This document shows, in pieces, positions 52,471 to 64,000 of a stretch of DNA of 64,000 nt; the stretch's first letter is position 1; each line of letters starts with the position of its first letter. The translations under genes and the position numbers were made by a program. The DNA is from Acanthosoma haemorrhoidale (Eukaryota; Arthropoda; Insecta; Hemiptera; Acanthosomatidae): positions 72,767,104-72,831,103 of the forward strand of contig OV884014.1 of the NCBI GenBank assembly GCA_930367205.1. Direction: 5' to 3'. The notes under the pieces were generated by a model. That model saw only the letters and a list, made by a program, of their open reading frames with translations, was not told the origin of the DNA and made no database searches.

Positions 52471-52772
52471 TTTTACTTTGCCTTATTGGGCAATAAGTAC
52501 TTGTAATAAATTTTATCATCCATACCATATTTACAATTTTCATTCACTCCCTCATTCATGCAGTATTTACAAACAGTCCAGAGACCTCCTAAATCCACAT
52601 GGTTGTCCCCTCTCTCTGGTGCAAAACAGGAAGCGGAGTCCTTGGGAAGTCCCCCACACTCATCCATCGGCCGCGTCACCTGTTACGAGCCAGTGGAGGC
52701 TGACGAAGAGTATGAGAGCCATAGACGCTCATGACATGATTAGAGAAACTGGCCATTGCTAGGACTCCCACT
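52471..52772 (-). mobile_element. Jockey-like retrotransposon, 3' UTR fragment
   Basis: Parallels 8270-8545 in the same orientation: TTGCCTTATTGGGCAATAAG, two CATACCATATTTACA-type blocks, GCGTCACC and GAGAAACTGGCCATTGC. ORF2 is absent. Confidence 0.88.
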
Positions 52773-55264
52773 TCTTATACTACTATATATCTAATTTATA
52801 ATATGACTAATATTTATTAATAATACATTGAAGAAGTCAAATGCATACTTATTATTACTTAATTTAGATGGCCATTTTCATACTTAAATGGCTTTTAAAA
52901 ATACTTATCAGTGGAACCAGCGTGAGAAACTGTGGTGATTTAGCTGCCGTTCTATTGTAGGTATTATCAGTGTATGCTAGACAAAAAACAATCTGAAAGA
53001 GCGAAGACAATATACAAATAACAGAGAAAGGACAAGACCCTTATAGAAACATGACCCGACTAGTCAGCACTGTTGAATTTTTCAAATCTGTTTTTGAAAA
53101 CCGATTTTACAGTGAAATCAAGACTTATGAAAGAGATCACGTTTCGTTCTGTACCTTATAAAAATGAAATAGTATCGTAGTTCATAACTGGCACTTTATT
53201 AAAATTTAACTTGTTTTTAATTTAACATACTTTCCTTTATAGAATCTTGACCAAAAAATACGAGTAATCATCGATAAAATTAATCGAGGATTAGTAGCCT
53301 CACCATTTTTTTAAAAACAAAATTATTTTTATACATTTTTAACCTTTTTTAAAAATGTATCTATATGTAGTAACAACAACAGTTATTGTCTGTTAAAACT
53401 GCTAAAATATTGACATATAACTATTATTAAACCGACCTCGAACATATAACATACGCGATTTAATCTGCTGCCTCTTGAAATCTTCTTTTTTTTATAATAC
53501 TTTAAAATATTTAATTATGTCACTAATTTTTACGCGTTTAAATGCAGTCCATATTTGGACTAGTCAGGATTTATACTTTTGTGCCATATAATCTTCAGGT
53601 AAATTGAAACATCAAGACAAGTTTCTCAGAACTATAGGGCAATGGCTGTAGTGTGGCCCTACGAAGCTCGGGTTTCAATAAAGCATACAAAATAAGAAGT
53701 GAACGTTTTTTCGACTTACCGGCAATAACGTGTACCTGATTTCGCAATTTCGTGCTACGGCAATTTGTGTACCTTGAATTAACCAGCGAACAACTAAGAC
53801 CTATACCTAACGCCCTAGAAGGACCTGACAACCATGTATCAGTTCCAACGTAAAGGGTTAACTGGTTACGCCGAATACCTACAAAGGAACAGACAGATAG
53901 AACAACGAGATATAGATATAGGGTTACTAGACTAGGCAACTTAGGCTGATTTCTCGAATATAACCCCACCTTTTCTGTATGATAGAACAGAATAGAAGAA
54001 AATTTTATTCCGGGACGAAGTCCTCAATACATAACAATAAACTTCAGTTGCTAAATTCAAACCTAGACAATAAAAGGAACTATTTGTCATAAAACAAATT
54101 ATAATGTAAAATAAAATGTAAACCTGTGCCCGAAAAAAAAATAATATAAGATTATTTAACTGCACTTATCAAGTCGTCTTAAATGGATACACACGCACAA
54201 GAGAACAAACATATAATAACGACATTAAATGAAAACCATTAAATTAACACAAAAAAAATTAACATACAAGCTTAATACACAATAGTAAAAACCAAGGAAG
54301 GTGTCAGTCAAACATCTATAGATACAGCAGTGAATGATATAAAAATAAAAGTAAGGAAATATAATATAATAAATGAATCGCTCTCAAACTAGCAAGCGAA
54401 TGTATTGATGGTGAGGAGGTTTTCGGGAGGGTTTTTAGGAGGGTTTTGAATGCTTATAAGCATGCATGAAGAATGGCGGATATTAGGAGCTAGACATCTC
54501 ATGAGCCTGACGTTTTACATTAAAATTATTAGTCTTTACTGTGAATTATGCCATTACAATGAGTTGATTGTATTGATAAAGTGTTTAATTCTACTGCTAT
54601 GAGATCTTTTATTGCAGAAATCACATTCAGGAATGGGTACCATATATACGATCGAGGGATGCTCAATGGATCATCTTTATCATGATGAGAGTTCAAGAAT
54701 ACTGTCTGAGGATAGTCGGCTCCCAGCAACATTACCTACAGTAAGACGCTAAGACGCAGACAATCCTTTAGGCGCAGATGCTGAAGAGATAGGCAGAATA
54801 CTAAGGAGGCACTGGCTTTGGTTCGGCCCTAACTAGCTATTGAAACCTCCTCCTACAGTTTAGCATAATGGCGACAATAGGCTGACGACGTCCTCTGTAG
54901 GGGCAGTTACACCTCCACCTTGGGGCGGCCAATAGACCATTGTAGGGAGTCTTTGTGGGCCACGTGTTCTGTCTTTCTCCAAGTATACCTCCTGGTAGAG
55001 TAGTCTTCGTCTTTGATTTTGTGCCAATTCCAAGCGTAAATAAATGATTTTATTTAATATTAGTTGTGGTATTGATCTCACAACATGAATATATGTCAAT
55101 GACAAAATATTTTAACAAGGCCGAGGCCCGAAGCCTAGTGAATACTATGACGAGGGTACGAGGTTTAAACAAGTCTCAAGAATCTAACCAAATTATATCC
55201 TATTAGTTTAAGAGTTAACAAAAAAGTAGATAAAATATCTTTTTTTTTTTTAGTACAACAACAA
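52773..55264. other. Non-coding stretch
   Basis: AT-rich, no gene recognised. The block 54,740-55,110 is GC-richer and has an 81-residue minus-strand frame of unknown nature. Confidence 0.5.
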
Positions 55265-55610
55265 TCTTTATTGTGCAATAATTACAATCTACCTTTTATA
55301 AGGCAATAATAATACAGATACATGATCTCATTCATACCATATTTACAGTCATCATTCACTCGCTCGTTCATACAATAGGACATGATTGGAGAAACTGGCC
55401 ATTGCCAGGACTCCCATTGTCACGCGATTATAGCAGGTCACGAGTCCACTGCCGTTTCAGTCTGCGAGGAGGATTATAGGGATGAGTGGCGCAGTGCAAA
55501 GACTGTGCTACAGGATTAGGGTGGTTGGAAAGGCTACTGTGGAATTTCATAAACTTGGAAGGGATGATTTCTAGAATGTAGGGTATGTAATGTAAGGTCG
55601 TTATGAAGGG
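55265..55610 (-). mobile_element. Jockey-like retrotransposon, 3' fragment with internal deletion
   Basis: Starts at the family 3' terminus (TTTATTGTGCAATAATTACA). It loses about 140 bp of 3' UTR at 55,378, where ATTCATACAATA joins GGACATGATTGG, then continues into the ORF2 C-terminus. The minus-strand frame 55,428-55,619 matches the C-terminal end at 8553 (LIPSKFMKFHSSLSNHPNP). Confidence 0.9.
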
Positions 55611-58600
55611 TCGATACAATATTTAGTGTTACAAACATAACAACGCAAATCAGGCTTTAAATGAAACTTTATGATTTTTCACAGTTTTAGCAGATCGTTT
55701 TCGACATTCCTCAAGGGATGAAAGCCAACCCGACAAGTACTGAATTTACTTTCAGCTCGTAAAATGGAGCATGGCAGTCTAATTTGTCGAAATCGTTCGG
55801 GTATAAATTAGTAAAGCTGTGGAGAGACAGAAGGTATTTTATTTAATTGTATGTATTGGCACCACACCATTATAAAGTAGGCAAGGAAACTGAAAATGTA
55901 ACTTAATGATTATTTTTTTTAATTCAATGATTTATTCTTTAATTTAAGACGGTTATGCATAATTATTAATGTAGCAATAATCTATCTTCTAATTGTGTGT
56001 CTGGCCTGGGCATTGTGAATCCACCTCTCAAAAGCTAGTCATGAAATTAAAAAAATCCTGACGAAACTCTATACATGACGAAGCTACTGATTTTTAGATC
56101 AATTAGTTATGTTATGTCGTGGTTTGAACGTGACATTGAAAATTGTCGTCATGACTATGGAAAACTGTGAACAAAATAAAAATAGAGGCTGGTTTCTAAC
56201 AAATCGATGGCATTAAACAGTAACCAAATAACGTCTTGTTATATATATAGTTTTTCTTGTTTTGTTTTTTATCACTACATCAATAATTCAAAGAAACACG
56301 CAATATGTTCTGGCAGGCTGTAAAATCAGCATTATTGCAGTCTTTCATTGACTCACTTCGTATGTCTAGGCCTACTGCCCCAATCATTTCCCCAGAAACA
56401 ATTTTAGATGTATTTCCTATTACATAGCGATACAACTGCGAATATATATTTGGCAGTGATGAACTAATTAACGGAGCATGAATCCGAGAAATCTCCATGG
56501 CCCTGACAATAGCCATTATTAATATTCTCGACAACTCGCACCGGAATTCCGCGCCGAAACAGTTTAACCTCCGACCGCAGGGCGACTGTTCCAGAATTGC
56601 TTGTCCTCGATTATCGTCCGTTCGTACCACTTTGATAACTATTGCTATAGAAGAGGACATTATCTTCTGTAAACTAGATAATATCGATGCAGCTACAACA
56701 GATGCGATACAACGTGAAAATCAATGCAATATAACGTTAAGTTTCGTTATTATTATTATATAACCATAAGTCAAATACCTTAGCTATTTTTTTTGCAAAA
56801 GTCAAAACTCTTACGTTTTGAACAGTATGGCTATTTGTAAGTCTCCTGTTCAACCAGAAACAAGAATATACCATTTGATGTTGAAAATATAAACTCAATA
56901 AAATAGAGTTTTATTAATCTCAATCCTCCGGGTTCACATGTGAGCCATTGAGTCCCTTGGAAACAGCAATCTTATTCGGTTAATTTATCCCAATAATTAA
57001 ATAGTTATAAGTTGTTTAGGGCACAGCCATATATACTTTAAAGATGTTTATACGATCAAATTAAATGTATTTGTTAAAATTAACTTGATTTTAAGCGAGT
57101 GAGTTTTCGGTTACAAACATCTGTTTAGACTTTTAGGACTAAGGACCTTTACAAAAACTCTTTTGTTATAGTGAGGGTATGTAAATAAAATACTTGCATT
57201 TAAGTTAGATTAAGTTTGTTATTAAAATGGTTTTTTGGATTTCAGAAGCTTCTAATCCTCATTTAATACTCACCGCCTTGCTTCCTGAACATCTTCTTTA
57301 CCCAATTATTACTACAGGCAGGAGTTTAAGCTATAGCAAGGTTCGTATCATTTCATACTGCAAAATTATTCCACAACAAACAAATACCCATACAATTAAT
57401 ATTTTATTTCGATATAATTATTGTAATATGCATATAATGGTTCTTAGGGACGACAGAAATCAATTTAAACAAAGTTGTGTTGCTCTGTAAAACAAAGTTT
57501 ATTTTCTTTTAATTGATAATTAGTTTACGGGTTTACAAATAAAATCTAAATTCATACCTGTAAAACAAAGAAACGACATTCAATGTTTATTCTCCTGTCG
57601 ATTCTGTTTGTTTTATAATAACAAATAATTAAAGTCAAAGCTTACGTTTAGCTTTTCACTGCTTGCCTATCACTCACGTAACCTCCCTGCTGATAACGCT
57701 TGTATCATTCTCTTCAACGCCTACATTATCTACGTTGGCGCGGCGCGCTAATTCAAATTAAAGAAATACATTTTCTTTACATGCATTTAAAATTTTAGAG
57801 TTCTTTCTTTAATGTTTGAGTGTATTTTTATGAGAGGTATCTCAAACAAATACACGGTCCATTATATTATGTTTTTATTGCATATTATAATGTTTGATTG
57901 GTGAGAATAACAGCTTACTATCACACGGGCTCGGAACAGTAAAATTGTTTTACGTTAACTAGTAATTGTTGTGCATTTGAATTTTACAATCTTATTTTAA
58001 TTGCCGAGACATGCTTTAGTAAATAAAATTTTATAATCCCTCAGTTATAACTGAGTTTAAATAATAATCACATGATTGTATACTTGAGATTCTGCCTCAA
58101 ATAGACACTTTGACGAATGCCAGTGTATTTCTCTACGCTCCGCGGGCAATATTAACTATCAGGGCCCTGTGAGAATCGTACGCAGTCATTTCAACCGTAT
58201 CGGAAGCGGACTGTTTGCGCAGTACAATAGCTCTTTGTACAAGTACTGCGCCTAGTACTATTTTGTTCATTGTATCCTGTCACTATCTCTGCCTGTGAGT
58301 GAGGCTGACGTACTTTATCTCGGCTTAAACAAGGTGGTGTTGTTCCGCCTAGGTGTGCGGGTAATGGGCCAAACCTCATTTTCAGTTTTCAAAAAACTCC
58401 TATACAAAAGAGGAGCTCCTATATAAATTATGGTGACAACTGCTGCTCTTTGCTATGCATGCTTGGGGTGAGACATTTTAATTCCAAACTAGAAACATGG
58501 TGGATAATCATTGTGTATTAGAGGTGTTAATTCTTTTTTTAAAAAATGGCCCTAGCTCAAGTTATTTATTATAACTAAAAAGTAACAAAGAAAAATTATA

Positions 58601-59079
58601 ATGATAGTTAGAGGTACTTTAAACATAATACAAAACATATTAACGTAAAGGAAACAAACAAATAACAATATATCTCATGAAATAATATAATTCATGAATA
58701 TTATATAATTCGGCCAACTGAACATAACATAGTAGTATAGAAAGTATTAATCTAATTAAAAAGAAAATTCTTATTTTTCAAGAAATTAGAATTCAAATAA
58801 AATAATATTAGTAGTTTAGAATCAACCAAGGATTATTAATCCAACAGTAAGGTTTACGTCAAGGATGATGTAGTTTTAGGTAATGTGGACTGATCGACAA
58901 TGATGGAATGATGATGACGTTTAATTTAATTTTTTTATGAACACCGATGTTTTTATAGAAATATAAGGTAAAACAAATACCGTTTGTCATGCGAATTTTG
59001 TTATTAAGTTACCACATGAAGCGGGCTCACCGATTATTCGATAAATTTTCTCTTTCGGCCTCGGAATGAGTATTGTAAG
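55611..59079. other. Non-coding stretch
   Basis: AT-rich, no credible gene. 56,280-56,660 is a distinctive non-repetitive block with a 126-residue minus-strand frame I do not recognise. A 9-bp hairpin lies at 58,217-58,251. Confidence 0.5.
58217..58251. repeat. Short perfect inverted repeat
   Basis: Arms GCGCAGTAC (58,217-58,225) and GTACTGCGC (58,243-58,251) around a 17-nt loop. No function assigned. Confidence 0.9.
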
Positions 59080-59799
59080 TGTCGGGTCGTCACGAGGATG
59101 GTGCCCAGTTACCCTAGCCCTGGTGACGAAGTGAGGGTTGATTAAGTTTATAACCTGAACAATCGTTTCATGACGGCTTTACTATCTGACTCCATTTTTT
59201 GATAGGTATGTGCCCCGACAATGCACTATGTTCAGGAGAAGAGGTATAGGGTAGGTATTGTAGGTAGTTTATGTCGTCTTGGAATGACCACGAATTCACA
59301 CTCGGTATCTGAGGGTAGGCGAAATCCATCTGGATCCCAAAGGCGAGTGTGAACCGGAGAGAGGCAGACTGAATCGGCGTGGGAAACGCTGCTTGGTAAG
59401 TTTGCAGGGCAACGACAGCCGTTGTTCACTAGGGAGAGGTCTCTCCCAAGGAGGTGCTAGCTTTAGTAAGACGAAGGCACAGATTCCCACTAGGAAGGTG
59501 TGGGGTCTGACAACGCCGGACTAAAACGTAGCAAGGCGAGGAGAAAAGCAGAGGTTTTTCATAAAGAAGCAGCAAGTTTCAGAGTTTCAGAGCAGAGCAG
59601 CCACGAGCGACGGTTGTGTCCTATACCTGCTCTGACAGCTGGTGGCCCAGCTCATATAACTAATTGGCCCTGGCAGCATGTTTTATTGTTTACCATATTT
59701 ACAATGATTTATATTTTGGTAATGTTATTTACATTTATTTATAATATATATACAATAGAGTATAGGGTGATTTATCTTATGTAGTTAGCGGTCGCTACA
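59080..59799 (-). mobile_element. Solo LTR, family 1, copy B
   Basis: A 720-bp unit bounded on the + strand by TGTCGGG and GCTACA (5'-TG...CA-3'). Perfect 5-bp target-site duplications GTAAG flank it (59,075-59,079 and 59,800-59,804). On the minus strand it starts TGTAGCGACC and ends CCCGACA. Internal sequence aligns with copies A and C. No gag or pol lies beside it, so it is a solo LTR left by recombination between two LTRs. Superfamily (Gypsy, BEL or Copia) cannot be told from an LTR alone. Confidence 0.88.
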
Positions 59800-60649
59800 G
59801 TAAGTTTTGGTCTTCTTCATTCAGAGTTCGAGAAAATTTTAATTCACACTATCAAAAATAACTGTCCTGAGGATTTCATCTGTGACAAATCACAACACTA
59901 GAAATCGAAACTTTACCATGGAATTTATTAAGATGTGGGACAATTGAACTTATTCTGTAACAAACATTGTGCCCAATGGAAGACAAAGGTTTTCTACTAG
60001 ATAATGGTGGAAGAAACGGATTTATTGCTCAGTAATTAATACGTCCAGAATCACGGTTCTTGTAAAATCCAATTTTATAAAAACTAAGTGAATATCCGGT
60101 GCACTTCACCAGGCTCCTTGGTACAGCGTAAACATTTAATTTAAATTTTGAAGAACTCCAGAATTGGTTTTGTGGTCATGTAAACTGCTGCTGATTGAAA
60201 AAGTTCTCTAGTTAGTCGCTAACAATTTCATTCGCGTGAAATTTACAAATATGAAGATCGCTTTAACTAGCCCTGAAACAAAAAAAAGCTCTTGCAGTAC
60301 CCAAAGGTGGCATGCCAAAAATATGACTCATTAAAAAAAATCAATAAAGCGTTAAGTAAAGTAACTAGGAACCGGCAGTTACTAGACAACTCCTATTGAA
60401 TGGCGTTCCACTATCAAGATGGACCTTGGAGAACGCTGTGTACACGACGAAGGCCGAGGAAGAGGAAACGCTTCTCTGTCTCTAAGATACTTTAAAGCAA
60501 CGACGGATAGGTAAAAATAATGTTCTAAGTTAAATTAAGTTGAAGAGGTTTTGTTCATTACTAAGAAAACGAGCTAGATATCAAATGTACCTTGGTGAAA
60601 TACAACAGATATTTCAATGTTTACTATTGAAGTATATTGGGCACACCCA
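59800..60649. other. Non-coding interval between two LTR copies
   Basis: No gag/pol coding is seen here, which argues against copies B and C being the ends of one element. Confidence 0.5.
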
Positions 60650-61299
60650 CCGAGGGACTGTCCGGTGGGCTTCAGAAAGAAATTTGACCTTTGCTGGCGG
60701 CCTGGTCGGTTGGCAGATAACTTGTGTTTGTTTATTGATCTTACTTCATAAGGTCATAGAAGGTGTGTGCTCTGACAGTTCGCTGTGGTTAGGAGGCGAG
60801 GTACAGGTATTATAGGCAATTTACATGGTATTGAAATACCACGAGTTCACACTCCCACATCGCAAAGACGTGTGTGAACCGGAAAAAGTTGGAACGGACC
60901 ACTGGGGGAACCGCTACTTGGTAAGTTTGTAGGCTCCCAGAAGTCTTCGTCGTCCCTTCCAAGGATATTTAGTGGGCAGGAGCCAGGAAACTCCACTGGG
61001 AATCTAGCGGGTTAGGAATAGAGAGGTGCAGAAGTATTTAAATGAAATAGCCATGGTTCGAGTAAAACAGCAAGCGCCAATGCAGAGAGAACGCGATAGC
61101 AGTGTTTAATTCAAGTGTCTGATTCCGGCTCGATAAAAAAAAAGACTGGTATTGCTGCCTTATATAGGTACGTAGATTACTGCGCGCCACCAATGAGAGG
61201 CTGGCTTATTCCAACCAATCAGGGTTGGATGCACCAGCACCCCCAGTGAACGCTCGCGGTATAGGGATCGTGAACAACCCCTACCTCTCTATACCAACA
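60650..61299 (-). mobile_element. LTR, family 1, copy C
   Basis: Aligns on the minus strand with copies A and B: the GGTTCACAC--GTCTTT block near 60,870, AACTTACCAAGTAGCGGTT near 60,920 and CATTGGCGCTTG near 61,068. On the minus strand it has CCAAT-type boxes near 61,190-61,225 and a TATA box (TATATAAGG) near 61,160. Ends are provisional: TGTTGG at 61,299 on the minus strand, and the other end near or left of 60,650. No target-site duplication was found. Confidence 0.65.
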
Positions 61300-64000
61300 C
61301 CGTAAGTTTATTTATATATAAAAATATGGAAAATTGTGGGTGTGTTATTGATTTAATTTACCGTTTCGAATCTATTTTAAATTCTCAATGATTATTCAGT
61401 GAAATTATGAGTTCTATTTACATGATTAAGCTACCTGATTTTTCTACGAGTTGTCGGTTTCTACTAAAACTGACTCCTAATAGGCTTCCTTCTCATTTTT
61501 ACAAGAAAAAAATCATTGAATTCCTTACTTACGATCGGTAACTATGGGTTCACAACTCAAAAACAAGGATGATACATAAGATTTGTTATTACACGCCTCC
61601 TGAGGGCTAAACGGAGCGGAAATAGTGGATTGGTTGGCAAGATGCCAAGGTCACGTGTGAGGGGCTGAAATCCTTCCGCTCTCGCATCAAAAATGGTCAC
61701 CATTAAGACATCGGATTGACTATTCCAAGTACCCCCTCTTACAATTCACCAGCTCAAAAATAGCATCTTCGAAAAGAAGATTTTAGAGATAAATCTTTTT
61801 TTTATGACGAAGTTTACAACGCTATTAAGATATCCGGCATGTGAAAATGTAAATGTATTTCAGCAGCCGCTTATAACTGTCAAGGAAACGACCGTCAAGG
61901 AGCCTTTGAAGATTATTTATTTGAAGTCTGGCAGTCTCCATGTAGTACTTGTTAGCGCGTTTGACTATGGCTATTAAGGTTCTAATTTGGAATTTTCACG
62001 GCGGGGATAGTTCTGCAAAATAGAATCAAAACAAAAAAACAACGCGCGTTTAGTTAATGTTCACAACATTTCATTGACAGTTTAAAAACTTTTTTCTTTT
62101 TAATAAAAAAACAGGCCAATTGCACAGAGTTTACGATATGAAATATGACAGCGTAAAATTGCATCCTTCTAGATTGAACAATGGACTCTTCAAAACTAGA
62201 ACAGACAGACATATAGCCAAAAGAAAAGGGTTGAGACGAAAGAAAGAAAAAATCGAGGACCTTAAATACTAAGTAAAAAAATCTTAATAGCGAATCAAAC
62301 ACCTTGGTTCTATCCCACAATTGTGGTTTTAATTTAAATGAAACCTGCACCGAATCTTTAGTTTTAAACGGTTTGGATTCATAAAAAACAAAATAATGGG
62401 AATCAAAGATTATATTGTATCAATTTAATAAATGACGTTATACATTTTCAACGTAGCCAAAGATCGAACTGCCAATACAGTAATTATGAGTGCACCCGTA
62501 CCAAAGTTTAAGGTATTCGGCTGGTTTAACTAATACCAACTCACGTAAATTGCTTTGTTGAAAAACAATGTCATTCATTTTTTCCTGTTATTCTTATTTG
62601 ATGTGTTAAATATTACACAAAAGGCAGAGAAATATCAGTATAACTGTGAATAGAAATTTCTAAAAAAACCCGGCTTTTTTTTTCTTATTTGTTTAATATA
62701 TGACATTTTTGAAATATTCTTATCTAAATGTTTTTAATGGATTTAAATAGGAATAATTACTGTTAGCTGTCTTTAATAACAGAGGTTTTATAATTATTGC
62801 TTAAAGAAACAATATTTTCTAAATATTATTATATTAAATTAGTAATTCGAACCCAATACCTCTTGATGTCAGATGATTATACGCTTTCTGTTTCATCTCT
62901 GAAACGGTTAGCCAGGTCCGTTTATAACTTCTTTAACGGGTCCCTAATGACCTTTGTAAAATTTCCAGAGTGACTTTCTTTCAGTTATTAAAGCTAAAGC
63001 GATTGTTTGGATTATGCAGCATTATTAAAAACGAGGTGGAGAGCCTTTGACCTTGTTTCTATTCTAGTGTTCCTAGTCACGGATCCAGAATAGTTCCCAG
63101 CTCACGAACATAGTAATACAAGTAATAAAATAGTAATAAGCAGACAGACGGATAATTTTTTAAACCGTTTTACTGGCGAAATAGTAAAGTACAGACTAAA
63201 TAAAAACTAAAAATAAAGATTACTTTAGATTTATTACAGATAGTAATAGAATGAAACTGTACGGATAGGCAAACAAATCAACACCAAACTTATATATGAA
63301 AACGCCAAAGTGAATCGCACAGTCTAAAATAAAAAAATACGTTTTAAGCAGATTTGAGACGATTTTATTCATAATTATTCTTCCAGAATATCAAAAACTC
63401 ACTAGAAATATTTGCAAACGTTGAGAGAGATCAACCGCATCTCGTCTATTTCAAAAACTTGATTATTACTTACAATAACCAACCTTACAATAAATAGACC
63501 TTAGTCTAAATTGAAAATACATGACAGAGAATCTAAAAGTTACAACACAGGAGTTTTTTGAGTCACAGGACATGCCACCTGATCCGGCTGAAATACCAAT
63601 TGGACTCAGAACAATTTTTGTGAAGTTTGAAGAGACGTGGAACTAACGAAACAGAACAGACATTTCATGCCAGTACCTTTTGCCGCAAATTGTTATTGTA
63701 AATGTTTTCTTAAAGGTTCGTTGTTAAGACTTCATTTGTATATAATTTTTTAGATAATATATTTTTTCATTCACAATGCATTTCAGGAATATACCAAATC
63801 AATAATTAATACACTCAGTACTAATAATTATTAGTTAATAACATATATCCCATTTTACTAATCATTATTCTTTTAACCTTCCCATCGCTCTGTTCATCCG
63901 ATTACTTGTGCATTAAATAAAAGTGGTCGACTCCTAGATCCATTTGTCGTGTAGCAACTCTACTATGAATATGAAAACAGTTTGGAAACAAGGATTTCCA
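61300..64000. other. AT-rich non-coding stretch
   Basis: No credible gene. A 41-codon frame at 63,521-63,646 looks protein-like but is unrecognised (see findings). Confidence 0.5.

Noticed and set aside
54860..55105. 81-residue minus-strand frame as a gene
   Set aside because: No recognised domain, and no splice or start context that supports it; possibly old transposon sequence.
59080..61299. One LTR retrotransposon bounded by copies B and C
   Set aside because: Only about 850 bp separate them, there is no gag/pol, and copy B has its own target-site duplication on both sides.

Overview
This window looks like repeat-rich, AT-rich insect (or at least arthropod) chromosomal DNA with a single confident host gene. 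The evidence is a leucine-rich-repeat receptor closely resembling Drosophila tartan/capricious, long non-coding stretches, and many decayed copies of Jockey-type non-LTR retrotransposons. Nothing is bacterial: there are no operons, no dense ORFs and no ribosome-binding sites. I cannot fix the species. A large-genome hemimetabolous insect, possibly a hemipteran, is only a guess.

Layout. 1-25,000 is non-coding DNA with a probable solo LTR carrying a CT microsatellite (1184-2150), four Jockey relics (4.2, 8.2-9.4, 11.6-12.7 and 13.4-13.9 kb), an LTR-like unit with a GA microsatellite (about 16.37-16.93 kb), another GA tract (19.63 kb) and scattered tRNA-like and hammerhead-like fragments. At 25,107-26,816 lies the tartan/capricious-like gene: one uninterrupted coding exon behind a splice acceptor at 25,074-25,075, followed by an AT-rich 3' UTR with polyadenylation signals. 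27.8-30.6 kb is AT-rich and apparently empty. 30.6-34.7 kb is a nest of retroelements: two 3' ends of an unidentified family surrounding the 5' half (gag and endonuclease) of a Jockey element. 34.7-43.6 kb is mostly unassigned. 43.7-45.0 kb is a diverged Jockey relative whose tail has expanded into a 27-bp minisatellite. 46.5-55.6 kb holds more Jockey tails, an inverted-repeat pair and a second LTR-like fragment. 59.08-59.80 kb is a clear solo LTR with a perfect 5-bp target-site duplication, and a third copy of that family lies at about 60.65-61.30 kb.

The host gene is predicted to be a cell-surface adhesion/recognition receptor. The long non-coding flanks fit a developmental regulator with distant enhancers, but that is inference. 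All other coding signals are retroelement debris, and no retroelement copy seen here looks intact. I found no convincing undescribed system. The most informative structures are the solo LTR, promoter-proximal GA/CT tracts inside LTR-like units, the minisatellite born from a retroelement tail, possible hammerhead ribozyme remnants, and an overlapping upstream ORF at the receptor gene.
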